Shown here: positions 1 through 8,714 of the stretch, piece after piece
Numbering within the stretch: the stretch's first letter is position 1
Layout of the letters: each line of letters starts with the position of its first letter
Assembly: GCF_002727185.1 (NCBI RefSeq)
Contig: NZ_NIZW01000032.1
Location: forward strand, 1 to 64,000
Source: Rhodopirellula bahusiensis
Lineage (GTDB): Bacteria > Planctomycetota > Planctomycetia > Pirellulales > Pirellulaceae
Length of the DNA: 64,000 bases
Direction: 5' to 3'
Position numbers and translations under genes: made by a program
Notes under the pieces: generated by a model
Told to the model about the DNA's origin: nothing
Databases searched by the model: none
Seen by the model: only the letters and a program-made list of their open reading frames with translations

Positions 1-75
1 ACGGTCCTTCTCGTTGAAAGACTCGTAGAGTTGCTGCATCTGATTTTCGATGTCCGGTCCGTAAACGTTGTTCAT
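1..75 (-). CDS. ISAzo13-like transposase, N-terminal fragment cut by window edge
   Basis: Only the first 25 codons lie in the window. The peptide begins MNNVYGPDIENQMQQLYESF and continues NEKDR, matching the LYESL-x-EKDRRR opening of ISAzo13-family ('Rhodopirellula transposase') proteins and the same motif in the broken copy at about 3.4 kb. A GGAGG sequence sits six bases upstream of the ATG, which supports the start. The rest of the element lies outside the window, so whether this copy is intact is unknown. Confidence 0.55.
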   Translation of the reverse strand, partial: MNNVYGPDIENQMQQLYESFNEKDR

Positions 76-620
76 AATTGGCCTCCGTGGAATCATGACC
101 CTGCGATTTTACACGATTGCCGAAGTTATTTCCGAACGCTTCCTAAGCCCTGAACGTTCGACCCATCACTTTTTGCGAACACCTTTAAGCTGCAGGCACT
201 CACTCCAAACTTGACGACACTTCTTCAGCGCTAAGTTGCTTTTGTTGATACTGCTCTGTTCGACAACAATGTCATCAACAGTGCACACGCGTTAACATAT
301 CCCAGTGCGAGACGCGTCAATGTACACCTTTGATCCGGTCGCCCAAAGCTCGATACCTTCGGGGCGTGAAAGGTGCGATGTATTTCCGGGAAGATGGTAA
401 AACGCTTTGCTGAACAAACGGCGAGTGGGTTTCTTTAAAACAGTGGGACTCCTCAAAACGGCTTGGACCATTTTCAGGTGTCCGCCAGTCGTGGACTACC
501 GCAGTTTTTAGCGACAAGCACGAACGCAGCCTGATCGTTAGTGGTTCGGTGGTATCCACCATGCCGTAGACCGACAAAGAGCGGGTATCGACGCCGTCAA
601 CCTCTGCGTGAGGCCATATC
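76..620. other. Intergenic stretch with no recognised gene
   Basis: About 545 bases between the transposase start and the first plus-strand gene. Open frames on either strand give arginine-rich, low-plausibility peptides with no recognisable motif. It presumably holds one end of the insertion element, but I could not pick out terminal inverted repeats with confidence. Confidence 0.4.
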
Positions 621-1358
621 ATGAAGCATGCACTCCGTCTGTTGCTGATTCTCGCCCTGATTCTTGGCGGGAGCGTTTTGATCAGATTGACACGTGAGAA
701 CGGTCGGTTAGCCAAAGAGATCGCGCAGCTAGAAGCCGAACTGGGGCGGATGTCGATCGACGATGCGGACCGGATTTATCTTGTGGAAATCGAGACGCCA
801 CAAGTCCCACCCGAAGTCGCGTCTCACGTGGATCGAGTTTGGCAATTCCGATGTTATATCCCGCCCGGCTACGACTTTATGCGAATGAGCGGCGGTGGCC
901 GGGTCGCTGAAAATGGGATCTATCATAGCGGTTCCTTCGGTTCGAGCGGCGGTTCGCCAAATCCCGAAGCGACTCACGAGTTGTTGACTATCAGCTTTCA
1001 AAAGAAGGATAACCGTTTGGTAGTGTTTGATTGCTTCGGCGGGTCGGCAGGGACGACTTCGTGGCATCGTTTCAATCATGAGCAGTTTGACGATTCGTTG
1101 GTGGTACAAAAGCTGGCAGCCAGCAATCAAAGACCGCGATCGTTCGATCAAGACACCATTCTGCCATTGCTGAAAACCTATGACCCGAGCACCGCAGAGA
1201 AGAAGGAAGTCGCCGGTAAGAAGTTCACGACCTACGCCGGTGGACTGTTTGTGTTGTTTCCGAAAACCCGGGAGTCAGAATTCAACCAGTTGCGCAAAGG
1301 CGAAACGCCCAGCGATTTCGATCCCAGTCGGGTTGCGTCGGAGGTGAGTGATGAATAG
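621..1358 (+). CDS. Membrane-anchored protein of unknown function
   Basis: A 245-residue protein with one N-terminal membrane segment (about residues 4-22, Leu/Ile-rich) followed by a short charged coiled-coil-like stretch (ENGRLAKEIAQLEAELGR), so the body probably faces the periplasm or paryphoplasm. No catalytic motif is recognised. The middle (residues 70-140) contains a Gly/Ser-rich segment. It overlaps the next gene by eight bases and the two share the same architecture (short cytoplasmic N-terminus, one helix, coiled segment, large soluble part), so they are probably co-translated and may work together. Function unknown. Confidence 0.75.
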   Translation: MKHALRLLLILALILGGSVLIRLTRENGRLAKEIAQLEAELGRMSIDDADRIYLVEIETPQVPPEVASHVDRVWQFRCYIPPGYDFMRMSGGGRVAENGIYHSGSFGSSGGSPNPEATHELLTISFQKKDNRLVVFDCFGGSAGTTSWHRFNHEQFDDSLVVQKLAASNQRPRSFDQDTILPLLKTYDPSTAEKKEVAGKKFTTYAGGLFVLFPKTRESEFNQLRKGETPSDFDPSRVASEVSDE

Positions 1359-2886
1359 CGACAACTCGCCTCGATCGGCACGTCTGAAGTTTTCGTTGCG
1401 CCATTTAATCATCCTCACGACGCTGATCGCGGTGGGCATCGCTATCGGTATGGTGCACCGAAAGAACCGTTTGCTGCATCAACAAAGGGAGCAACTGCTG
1501 TCGTTGTCCAGTCGTTTGATCGTGGACAACGAGGACGAGTTGACTTTGGCAGCGATGCCCCAAGTGGCCGACGACTTTCTCTCGTGGCGAGTGCATGTTC
1601 CAGAAAACGACGATTACGAACTGCGACTTGGGGCAGGAGACATTTCTGAACGAGGAATTCCGCCAATCGTTGACAAGGTGCGAATTCTCGCTGGGCAACA
1701 TCGGGTGACGCTCCAGTCGGGTGACTCTCCTGACGACGAATTTCAATACGTCGTCTATGTCGACGGTGAGCAAGTCATCTCAGTAAAGATGGGACAAGAC
1801 TGGATTCCTGGCGGATGGTCGTCGTCCCACGGCATGGGTTGGCCACGCCAGTCAGCATCGTCTTCTTCTCCACTTCAACTGGCCGCCCGGAGCTACCGTG
1901 CAAAGCCCGATTTTGGGAAACGCAATTACTTTAACGGCAACAGCGACAACTACGTGACGCGGCTGGGATACAGGCTGTGGATCGATTCAGCCGACCAGAC
2001 TTACCAGCCACCGTCGCCCCTGATGGTTCCGCCATTCGATCCACTGCACCAAGGCATCGGCTTGCGCGACGGTCTGCGTTACAAGATGTCCAATCGCCCG
2101 CCCTATCACTGGACATTCACGCGACCGAGCCTGGCTACCAACGATCCAATGTTGCGAATCGTCGCGGATTTTTATGACGGCGAAAAATCGATTCTTTCCG
2201 ATCGAACGCAGTCATTTGCCTCATGGCAGATCCGGGACGCGGCCAGCGGCTCGGCGACACAACGCTGGGAAAATGAATCGACGAAACAAACCCTCACCGC
2301 GTTCTTGCATGCGTCCTTAGGTCCCAAAGCTGAGTATCAGCCGGTGGTGGAATTGAAGTGGGATGCAAGCCGCCCAGATGAAGTCGGACTTCGACTAGCC
2401 AATACGCCAGCAAACGATCGCATTACCCGATGGCGGCTTCGCATCCTGGGCGGCTTGGAACACTTGTGGCGAGAAATCGAAATTGGCGAGCATTCGAAGG
2501 CGCTTGGCGAATTGATGTCAGAAGCACCAGCTGAGTCGAGGGAGAATCTGATTTCTCTGAACATCAGCGATGGCACCGAAAGCGAGATAGCAATCCGATG
2601 GCAAACCAACGAAACGCTTCCGTTGCAAATCGTTCAGCGGACCAAGCAGCAATACGCGTCAATGCAACTCAACCGCAGCCTGCCGTCATCCTTCGGAATG
2701 AAACTCACACGCTCGATCACAAAAGACGTATCGGCTCAAATTTCCGACCGTCATCCGAATCTCTCCATACCATTGCCAGGTGGTCCAGTGGTTCAGCAGC
2801 TCGTAATTGAGCTCGAGCGGGGCAGTGGAGAATGGGTCTGGTTTGAAGTGGGCCCACGTCGCAGCCTGAGCGATCATGCACTGTGA
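1351..2886 (+). CDS. Membrane-anchored planctomycete protein of unknown function
   Basis: A 511-residue protein. Residues 11-35 (RLKFSLRHLIILTTLIAVGI then AIGMV) match the F-S-L-R-x-L-(I/L) plus hydrophobic segment that heads many planctomycete membrane proteins of unknown role. A coiled segment follows, then a large soluble region without a motif I recognise. The ATG at 1351 is preferred over the GTG three bases earlier because GGAGG lies about six bases upstream of it. It overlaps the preceding gene and is probably in one operon with it. The stop is directly followed by a decayed transposase, so anything once downstream may have been displaced. Confidence 0.75.
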   Translation: MNSDNSPRSARLKFSLRHLIILTTLIAVGIAIGMVHRKNRLLHQQREQLLSLSSRLIVDNEDELTLAAMPQVADDFLSWRVHVPENDDYELRLGAGDISERGIPPIVDKVRILAGQHRVTLQSGDSPDDEFQYVVYVDGEQVISVKMGQDWIPGGWSSSHGMGWPRQSASSSSPLQLAARSYRAKPDFGKRNYFNGNSDNYVTRLGYRLWIDSADQTYQPPSPLMVPPFDPLHQGIGLRDGLRYKMSNRPPYHWTFTRPSLATNDPMLRIVADFYDGEKSILSDRTQSFASWQIRDAASGSATQRWENESTKQTLTAFLHASLGPKAEYQPVVELKWDASRPDEVGLRLANTPANDRITRWRLRILGGLEHLWREIEIGEHSKALGELMSEAPAESRENLISLNISDGTESEIAIRWQTNETLPLQIVQRTKQQYASMQLNRSLPSSFGMKLTRSITKDVSAQISDRHPNLSIPLPGGPVVQQLVIELERGSGEWVWFEVGPRRSLSDHAL

Positions 2887-3430
2887 CCCCAACACGTGAA
2901 ATGCCGACGAAGTTTGTCAATGCGTTTGACCTGCGCGTCACGATTCGGGCAGTCTCCAAGCGGGCGATCCTCCAAGGCCTGTCGGCGGCCAAGATCAAGT
3001 TCTTCTCGAAGCAAACGGTGAACCGCATTCGGTCCGACCGAGATACCTTGTTTGCTCAAAATTGTTGCCAGATCACGGGTCGATCGGTTGGTCTAAAGCT
3101 GCCCCGGGGTCACCGGCGAGCCCGCTGTTTCCGTTTCAATTTCTTGCCGGAGCGCCGGGGTGAGTTCCGGCTGGCGATAGCTAGCAATTCGCCGCCAGCC
3201 CATTTTTTCCAGATTCGATCGGCGGCCATATCTTCGTTGAGCTGGCCGACTTCTCGCGTTCCGCGGCGGATGGTTTTGGATCGCAGCCAAACAGTGTTGC
3301 AATGTACTCGGTGCCGCAATGGGGGCTGCTTCTCCGCTTCAATCGCAGCGTTGCGACGCCGGTCTTTCTCACTCAGTGACTCGTAAAGATTCACCATATT
3401 CTGTTCAATGACTTCGTTGTATCCAACCGT
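2887..3430 (-). pseudogene. Decayed ISAzo13-family transposase remnant
   Basis: Read on the minus strand, successive family motifs appear in different frames: LYESLSEKDRRRNAAIEA, then CGTEYIATLFGCDPK, then KTIRRGTREVGQLNEDMAAD, then QPELTPALRQEIETETAGSP, then SKQGISVGPNAVHRLLREE and CPNRDAQVKRIDKL. This is the order of the N-terminal DNA-binding half of ISAzo13-type transposases, broken by at least three frame changes. The DDE catalytic half is missing: the remnant ends against the stop codon of the plus-strand gene at 2886. It is therefore a dead, 3'-truncated copy related to the one at the left edge of the window. Confidence 0.75.
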
Positions 3431-3578
3431 GACAGACTCACCGGAAAGAGAAACGACATGGTCCAATCAATCAGCTCGACCAACTTCGGAACGTCGTTCT
3501 CAAACCGTTCCTTAGCCAGTAGAAGCCGAGACTGTTGGCGACTTCGCTACCTCAGATCGTTGCGCCGCGTCAGTCACG

Positions 3579-4835
3579 CTACTCGTTCAATCGAACCGCT
3601 CGGCCGTCGCGGATGGATTGGGCCATTGCGGCCAACACTCGCATGTCGGCTAGACCTTCTTCCCCCGGCGTTCGCGGCTTTCGATCCTCCAAAATATCTC
3701 GTGAGAAATGATCCATCTCCGACGCGAAATGATTGACCTCGGCGATCTCATGATGGGTCACCACAGAATGCGAATCCGCATTGCTCTTTTGATGTGTCAT
3801 CAATCGCTGGCCGTTGTAACTGAATGCTGGCGTCAGCTCGATCAAACCATCGGCACATGCGACGCGGTAGAAGTCATTGCGATGAGTGCCGAATCCGCAA
3901 CTGATGTTGGCCAGAACGCCGGAGGGAAACCGCAGCACGCAAGAAACGCTTTCGGGCACTTCGCGAAACCGTGGATCGTCGGTGGGCTGGTGTGCTTGAG
4001 CAAACGCCTCAACAGGTTCTTCACCGGTGACATAGCGAGCCGCGTTGATCGGATAGACGCCCACATCGCCGACCGGCCCGCCACCTAGTTCCGCGGCCAA
4101 TCGAATGTTGGGGGCTTCGACGTTGATACTGAAACTACCGTCAAATGTCTTGATCTGACCAAACCGTTTTTCATCGCACATCTGCATGACTTTGCGATTC
4201 AGTGGTTCGTAGTGCAGCCGGTAGGCGATCATCAACTTGCGTTTTGCCTCCTCGGCCGCGGAAATCATTCGCTGACACTCTTCGATGGACACCGCCATCG
4301 GCTTTTCGCACAGCACATGCTTCCCTGCCCGCAACGCGCGGACTGTGAACTCGGCGTGCATTGAATTTGGCAAGACGATGTAGACGACATCAATGCGGTC
4401 GTCTTCTAAGATCGTGTCGAAATTCTCGTAGTTGTAGATCGCGTTCTTTTCGATTCCGTAGGCTTCCGCAACGGTCTTCGCCTTGTCGGGATGGCCGCTC
4501 ACCAGAGCGGTTGGCTCCGACAGATCGCACAACCCGAAAGCGGGCATGATCTGCCCCAGAGCGAGCTGGCCGAGACCAACGACGGCCCAGCCAATTTTCT
4601 TCTTTGGCACCTCTGGCAATTTCAAATTCGGCGGCTGGTCGTTTGGCGGAGCGAGTGGCACTTGGTCGCTCGACTTGTTCAATGAGCTGCCGCCAACTGG
4701 CTGGATTTGTTGGGTGTCAGGAAAGCCGTTCGTGTTCTGAGCGGCGTTCGCACCATTGGTGCCAGCAGCGACCGCCAAGGAAGCTGTTCCCAGTTGCGCG
4801 AATTGACGACGATTGACTGCGTTGGATTTTGTCAT
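3579..4835 (-). CDS. Tat-exported Gfo/Idh/MocA family oxidoreductase
   Basis: A 418-residue NAD(P)-dependent sugar-type dehydrogenase. The N-terminus has a twin-arginine signal (NRRQFAQLGTASLAVAAG), so it is exported folded with cofactor. A proline-rich linker follows, then the Rossmann fold with AVVGLGQLALGQ (about residues 84-95), the conserved EKP motif (VLCEKPMAVS) and the GPVGDVGVYPINAARY substrate-site segment. All are hallmarks of the family. The chosen ATG places the RR eight residues in; an ATG five codons upstream (4850) is also possible. It stands alone among unrelated neighbours. Such exported family members are abundant in Planctomycetes; the sugar substrate cannot be read from sequence. 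Confidence 0.88.
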   Translation of the reverse strand: MTKSNAVNRRQFAQLGTASLAVAAGTNGANAAQNTNGFPDTQQIQPVGGSSLNKSSDQVPLAPPNDQPPNLKLPEVPKKKIGWAVVGLGQLALGQIMPAFGLCDLSEPTALVSGHPDKAKTVAEAYGIEKNAIYNYENFDTILEDDRIDVVYIVLPNSMHAEFTVRALRAGKHVLCEKPMAVSIEECQRMISAAEEAKRKLMIAYRLHYEPLNRKVMQMCDEKRFGQIKTFDGSFSINVEAPNIRLAAELGGGPVGDVGVYPINAARYVTGEEPVEAFAQAHQPTDDPRFREVPESVSCVLRFPSGVLANISCGFGTHRNDFYRVACADGLIELTPAFSYNGQRLMTHQKSNADSHSVVTHHEIAEVNHFASEMDHFSRDILEDRKPRTPGEEGLADMRVLAAMAQSIRDGRAVRLNE

Positions 4836-5243
4836 GGCCCTTGTTGTCATCCTTTTGGCGTTGGTGGCGGAATCAGCACGTTCGATGAACAGCAACTGAC
4901 GCGCCGGAACCGCGGCTCAATGGGACCAAGCTACGCAGCAGAATTGACAACGGAACCAACGACAAGCCGAGCCGAGTGCAAGTCAAATCTCTTGACGCTT
5001 GCAAAAGCACCTGCCTTGATCCCGCCACCGGAGAAGTCTGGCAGGCCAACCAGTCCGGCGAAACTCGACGGATGAAGCTAGCTGATCGTTGAACCATCCA
5101 AACAACTTGCATGCACCGGCATCTTCTTCGTGGCAATTCGCTGATGTTTTCGTTCCACGCGCCACCCCGTCGACTGGGCAAACCGCATTCTGCTCCATCC
5201 GCTCAGCGTTCCGGCGAGCGATCGTGGGTGTTTTTGGTAAATT
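4836..5243. other. Intergenic stretch with no recognised gene
   Basis: About 400 bases between the minus-strand oxidoreductase and the plus-strand ACP-fusion cluster. This is where divergent promoters should lie, but no clear -35/-10 pair, palindrome or terminator was found. Confidence 0.35.
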
Positions 5244-5378
5244 GTGTCTGACAAGCGGATTGGCTCTCCAATGATCGGCGGGGAACTCGTCGGTGGAGAC
5301 TGGAACACGATTGCCGATATCATCCAAAAAGCACTTGCCGACGACATCCATGCAAGGGTTGTCTTCAAATGTTCGTAG
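5244..5378 (+). CDS. Possible 44-residue peptide upstream of the ACP fusion
   Basis: A GTG-started frame encodes MSDKRIGSPMIGGELVGGDW followed by an amphipathic helix-like part (NTIADIIQKALADDIHARVV) and ends at TAG 39 bases before the ACP-fusion gene. The composition looks protein-like rather than random. The ribosome-binding site is weak, and an internal ATG (about 5271) would give 35 residues. It could be a small subunit, a leader, or the remnant of a longer protein. No family is recognised. Confidence 0.3.
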   Translation: MSDKRIGSPMIGGELVGGDWNTIADIIQKALADDIHARVVFKCS

Positions 5379-5417
5379 TGCCCAACCCTCTCGAATTCCG
5401 GTGCAAAGATATCCTTC

Positions 5418-6665
5418 ATGAGTGCTTCCTCGGTTTGGCTGGAGTTAGAGCAAGTCGAAAAGCGACTCTGTATCGTGACTGCAGAGCAACTCGGGCTGGG
5501 CCTCGATGAAGTCAAGCCGGAAAGCCGCCTGATCGAGGATTTGAATTGTGACAGCCTTGATCTGATCGAGCTGATCATGGAGACCGAAGATGAATTCGGC
5601 ATCACGATTCCCGACACACCGAAAACGGCTGTCGGAAAGTTGATCTTCACTCGCCAGCCATTCAGGATTCGTGACCTAGCTGAGTTTGCTTTTTTGAATC
5701 AGGGGACCGGAGCACCGGTTCGCAGTGGCTGGCGAAAGATGCCTGTCGGGCTTCTACCGCCGCCCGAGTCCGGCTTCACGCAGCTTGGTGGAACAATCAA
5801 CGCCGACGAGTTGGATCAAGCCGCCCTGTACGAAAAACTTGACGCTGCCAGCGAGCTGCCGATGTTCCGCCGGAAGACGGATGGAATGGTTTGTGTCCAA
5901 ATCCCTGCTGCTTCTGTCCTCGTTGGCAACGACGAAGCAGACGCTCATCAAGATGAGGGCCCCCGTCATTCAGTCACGTTGTCGCCATTTCTGATCGACA
6001 TCGAACCTGTCTCGGTGACTGCCTTTTGCCGGTTCCTCAATTCGATCGATCTGCAGAAACACGACATTGCAATGTTGATCACTCTTTCGCCAGATGACGA
6101 TCGCCAAACTGACGTGCAGTTTGAACACGGTGGACGGACTTGGAAGCCACTTCCTGGCACAGCGATGCAGCCAGTCGTGTTGGTTTCATGGTACGCCGCG
6201 GACGCCTATTCGCGTTGGGCAAACGGCCGCGACTGGGCGGCCGACGATTGGGAACGCAGCTATTTGCCAACAGAGGCACAATGGGAATACGCCGCCGCAG
6301 GGGCGTTCGACAACATAGAACACGTCTATGCCGGAATTCATCATCGCGGCAAGTCGTACGAATCCGACGGCTTACCAATTCCATTGGTGCAGCAGGAGTA
6401 TGGACGATCGCGATTTGGTCTCAGGCACATGAGCGGAACGATCTGGCATTGGTGCCGAGATTGGTTCACGCCTGATTTTTATTCGAGTGACGCAGCAACC
6501 CAGCTCGATCCGGTGGCAAAAATTGAAACCGGTACGCGAAGTGAACGCGGTGGCAGCTGGGTAGGACCGATTGAATTGTGCCGTCCCGGTTACCGCCGCG
6601 GGCGAAACCCTGACGCTCGCGGTCGGTGCCTCGGGTTTCGGTGCATCGGCGAAATCCCAACTTAA
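5418..6665 (+). CDS. Acyl-carrier-protein / FGE-sulfatase (SUMF1) domain fusion
   Basis: A 415-residue two-domain protein. Residues about 8-95 form an acyl carrier protein: EDLNCDSLDLIELIMETEDE carries the DSL motif, with Ser46 as expected phosphopantetheine site. Residues about 155-412 form an FGE-sulfatase domain: RHSVTLSPFLIDIEPVSVTA, LPTEAQWEYAAAG, MSGTIWHWCRDWF, RGGSW and GFRCI. In true formylglycine-generating enzymes two cysteines follow RGGS(Y/W); here the first position is Gly and only the second (Cys388, LCRPGYRRG) remains. It is therefore probably not a sulfatase activator, but may modify or bind a substrate carried on its own ACP. An alpha/beta hydrolase follows after three bases, suggesting one pathway. 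Role otherwise unknown. Confidence 0.85.
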   Translation: MSASSVWLELEQVEKRLCIVTAEQLGLGLDEVKPESRLIEDLNCDSLDLIELIMETEDEFGITIPDTPKTAVGKLIFTRQPFRIRDLAEFAFLNQGTGAPVRSGWRKMPVGLLPPPESGFTQLGGTINADELDQAALYEKLDAASELPMFRRKTDGMVCVQIPAASVLVGNDEADAHQDEGPRHSVTLSPFLIDIEPVSVTAFCRFLNSIDLQKHDIAMLITLSPDDDRQTDVQFEHGGRTWKPLPGTAMQPVVLVSWYAADAYSRWANGRDWAADDWERSYLPTEAQWEYAAAGAFDNIEHVYAGIHHRGKSYESDGLPIPLVQQEYGRSRFGLRHMSGTIWHWCRDWFTPDFYSSDAATQLDPVAKIETGTRSERGGSWVGPIELCRPGYRRGRNPDARGRCLGFRCIGEIPT

Positions 6666-6668
6666 TCG

Positions 6669-7361
6669 ATGGCAAAGTTCACGATGCCAGTTGAGACAAA
6701 GACGCCACTCGTTCTGCTCTCCGGACTTGCCGCAGACGCTCGCATCTTCACGCCGCAGAAGGTCGCGTTCCCGCAACTACGGTGTCCCGTTTGGTCGCCC
6801 CCACACCGGCAAGAGTCAATCGACGAGTACGCTCAACGGCTTGCGGAAACACTTGATCCCGGACCTTGCGTCATCGGTGCTGCTTCGTTTGGCGGCATCG
6901 TCGCTCTTCATCTGGCAGAACACGTCGACGCCCAGGCAGTGATTCTGATTGGAAGTATCAAGTCGCCATCTCAGCTGCCTGTGTACGCCCGCTGTGCTCG
7001 CCCATTTCGTTTCTTGATTCCCTTCCTTCCAATTCGGTTCCTTCAATTGCTATCGCGGCCCATGACCGCTAGGAGATTGAAACGATTCACGCCGTTTGCC
7101 CACGGTCTTGCTTGTCAGTTTCGCGACTCAGATCCGCGAGTCTTCAAATGGTCTCTGTCGAGAATACTGGACTGGTCGTTGGCTCCCGTTCCTTCGTGTC
7201 CGGTCTACCACTTGCATGGTGATCGCGACTGGACACTACCGGTGAAATACACAGACCCAGACAAGGTCGTCGCCGGCGCCGGGCACGTCCTTTCGCTCAC
7301 TCACCCCGACGAAGTGAATTCCTATCTCAAAGATGTCCTCAGCCAAAAGTCGCTCGAGTGA
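6669..7361 (+). CDS. Alpha/beta hydrolase, possible thioesterase
   Basis: A 230-residue alpha/beta hydrolase without signal peptide. The nucleophile elbow is GAASFGG (Ser73), the acid is likely Asp187 in HGDRDWTLP, and the base is His206 in GAGHVLSLTHPDEV, giving a full triad. The small size resembles cytosolic esterases and type II thioesterases. It begins three bases after the ACP-FGE fusion, so the two are almost certainly co-expressed. A natural inference is that it releases or edits an acyl group held on that carrier domain, though no substrate can be assigned. Confidence 0.85.
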   Translation: MAKFTMPVETKTPLVLLSGLAADARIFTPQKVAFPQLRCPVWSPPHRQESIDEYAQRLAETLDPGPCVIGAASFGGIVALHLAEHVDAQAVILIGSIKSPSQLPVYARCARPFRFLIPFLPIRFLQLLSRPMTARRLKRFTPFAHGLACQFRDSDPRVFKWSLSRILDWSLAPVPSCPVYHLHGDRDWTLPVKYTDPDKVVAGAGHVLSLTHPDEVNSYLKDVLSQKSLE

Positions 7362-7369
7362 ACGAAACG

Positions 7370-7492
7370 ATGCCTCACGATGAGAAACCGAACCAACGCA
7401 TTTTTGACTATCTCAAGGAACAAACCTTCCATTCCCTCGCGAGCGGCAACAAGAATGAAGAGGCCCTGGGACATAATGACCTACATCACTAG
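7370..7492 (+). CDS. Possible 40-residue peptide after the hydrolase
   Basis: An ATG eight bases after the hydrolase stop opens a 41-codon frame: MPHDEKPNQRIFDYLKEQTF, then HSLASGNKNEEALGHNDLHH. It is hydrophilic and would be the last gene of the ACP-fusion operon. The close spacing and balanced composition favour a real gene, but it has no recognised family and the length is near chance level. Confidence 0.35.
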   Translation: MPHDEKPNQRIFDYLKEQTFHSLASGNKNEEALGHNDLHH

Positions 7493-7618
7493 AAGTGAAC
7501 TATCGGCTGCCATGTTTTTCGCAATCTGACAATCAATGCGCCGCAAACCTGCTTTCATGGTCGGTCGAGTGAAGTGCTGCGATACAATTCCGTTGTCCTG
7601 AGTCGAAAGAAATCCGTT

Positions 7619-8590
7619 ATGCAGAAAATCTTTGGCTGTCACCCAATCTGTCTCACCGCGGTTTGCGCCGCATTGATTGTCAGTCCGGTATCACCTGCAT
7701 TTGCTCAATCCGATTCACCGGTTCGATTGATTGAGGAGAGCGAGTTGCCCACAGGAGAAGGACTTGCCTCGAATTTCGAGAGTGATCGAGAGATCGCCAG
7801 CCATGCAGCGGTTATTTTCGCCGACGACTTCGAATCTGGAGATCTCGGATCCAAGTGGGATGACACCAGCAACCGCGAGAACGCACTCTCCTTCGTCACC
7901 AAGCCATCCAGTGCGACGGGGCAAGATCCGGATGTGCTTGGCGAGCGATCGCTGAAAGTAACCGCGACTTTGGATAAGAATACCGGCGGCGGATTCACGA
8001 AATGGTTTGAGTCCTCCGAGCGACTTTTCATCCGCTTTTACACGAAGTTCGACGAAGACTGCGACTACGTGCACCATTTTTGTACGCTTCGTGCAAACAA
8101 GTCACTGCAGGGCAAAGACCGTTGGAGTGGATTCGGTGGAGCCGGGCTGCTGCCAGATGGAAAGGAGCGTTTCTCAACCGCCATTGAACCGTGGGGGAAT
8201 TGGGGCAAGTGGTCTCCGCCAGGACGCTGGAACTTTTACAGCTACTGGCACACGATGAAAGCGAGCCCCGACGGCAAATACTGGGGCAACGGATTTCGCC
8301 CGAAATCACAACCGAACATTCAGCGTGGCGATTGGATTTGTGTTGAGTTCATGATTCAGCACAACACGCCCGGAGAGAACGATGGTGAGCAAGCCTACTG
8401 GATCGACGGTGAGCTGCGTGGGCATTGGACAGGTTTCAACTGGCGAACAAGCCCCACGCTATTTGCCAACGCATTGACGCTGGAAAGCTATGTAACAGAT
8501 CGCTGGACCAAGCAATCCGAGAACATCGTCTACTTCGACAACGTTGTCATTGCGAAGAGCTACATTGGCCCTTCGAGACCGAATCGGTAA
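7619..8590 (+). CDS. Secreted lectin-like (polysaccharide-binding or lyase-like) protein
   Basis: A 323-residue protein. The ATG at 7619 begins a clear signal peptide (hydrophobic core LTAVCAALIVSPVSPAFA, cleavage before QSDSP). The mature part starts IFADDFESGDLGSKWDD, typical of concanavalin-like jelly-roll domains, and later has WICVEFMIQHNTPG, WIDGELRGHW and YFDNVVIAKSYIGP, as in carbohydrate-binding LamG-like domains and some polysaccharide lyases. No catalytic residues can be assigned, so binding versus cleavage is open. A GTG 45 bases upstream is an alternative but poorer start. It stands alone. Confidence 0.75.
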   Translation: MQKIFGCHPICLTAVCAALIVSPVSPAFAQSDSPVRLIEESELPTGEGLASNFESDREIASHAAVIFADDFESGDLGSKWDDTSNRENALSFVTKPSSATGQDPDVLGERSLKVTATLDKNTGGGFTKWFESSERLFIRFYTKFDEDCDYVHHFCTLRANKSLQGKDRWSGFGGAGLLPDGKERFSTAIEPWGNWGKWSPPGRWNFYSYWHTMKASPDGKYWGNGFRPKSQPNIQRGDWICVEFMIQHNTPGENDGEQAYWIDGELRGHWTGFNWRTSPTLFANALTLESYVTDRWTKQSENIVYFDNVVIAKSYIGPSRPNR

Positions 8591-8714
8591 TCGTCCGCGG
8601 TCGGTTCTCTGCAAAGGCTTGGCATTGGACTCACCCTTCTCGAGGCGGCGGGCCACGGTACCTTGATGCCATTCAAAATCGAACCGAAACCATGCAATCG
8701 AGAGCCGAAAGCTG

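Noticed and set aside
317-715. Minus-strand frame of 132 codons near the left edge
   Set aside because: Arginine-rich, no motif, and overlaps the start of the convincing membrane protein gene at 621.
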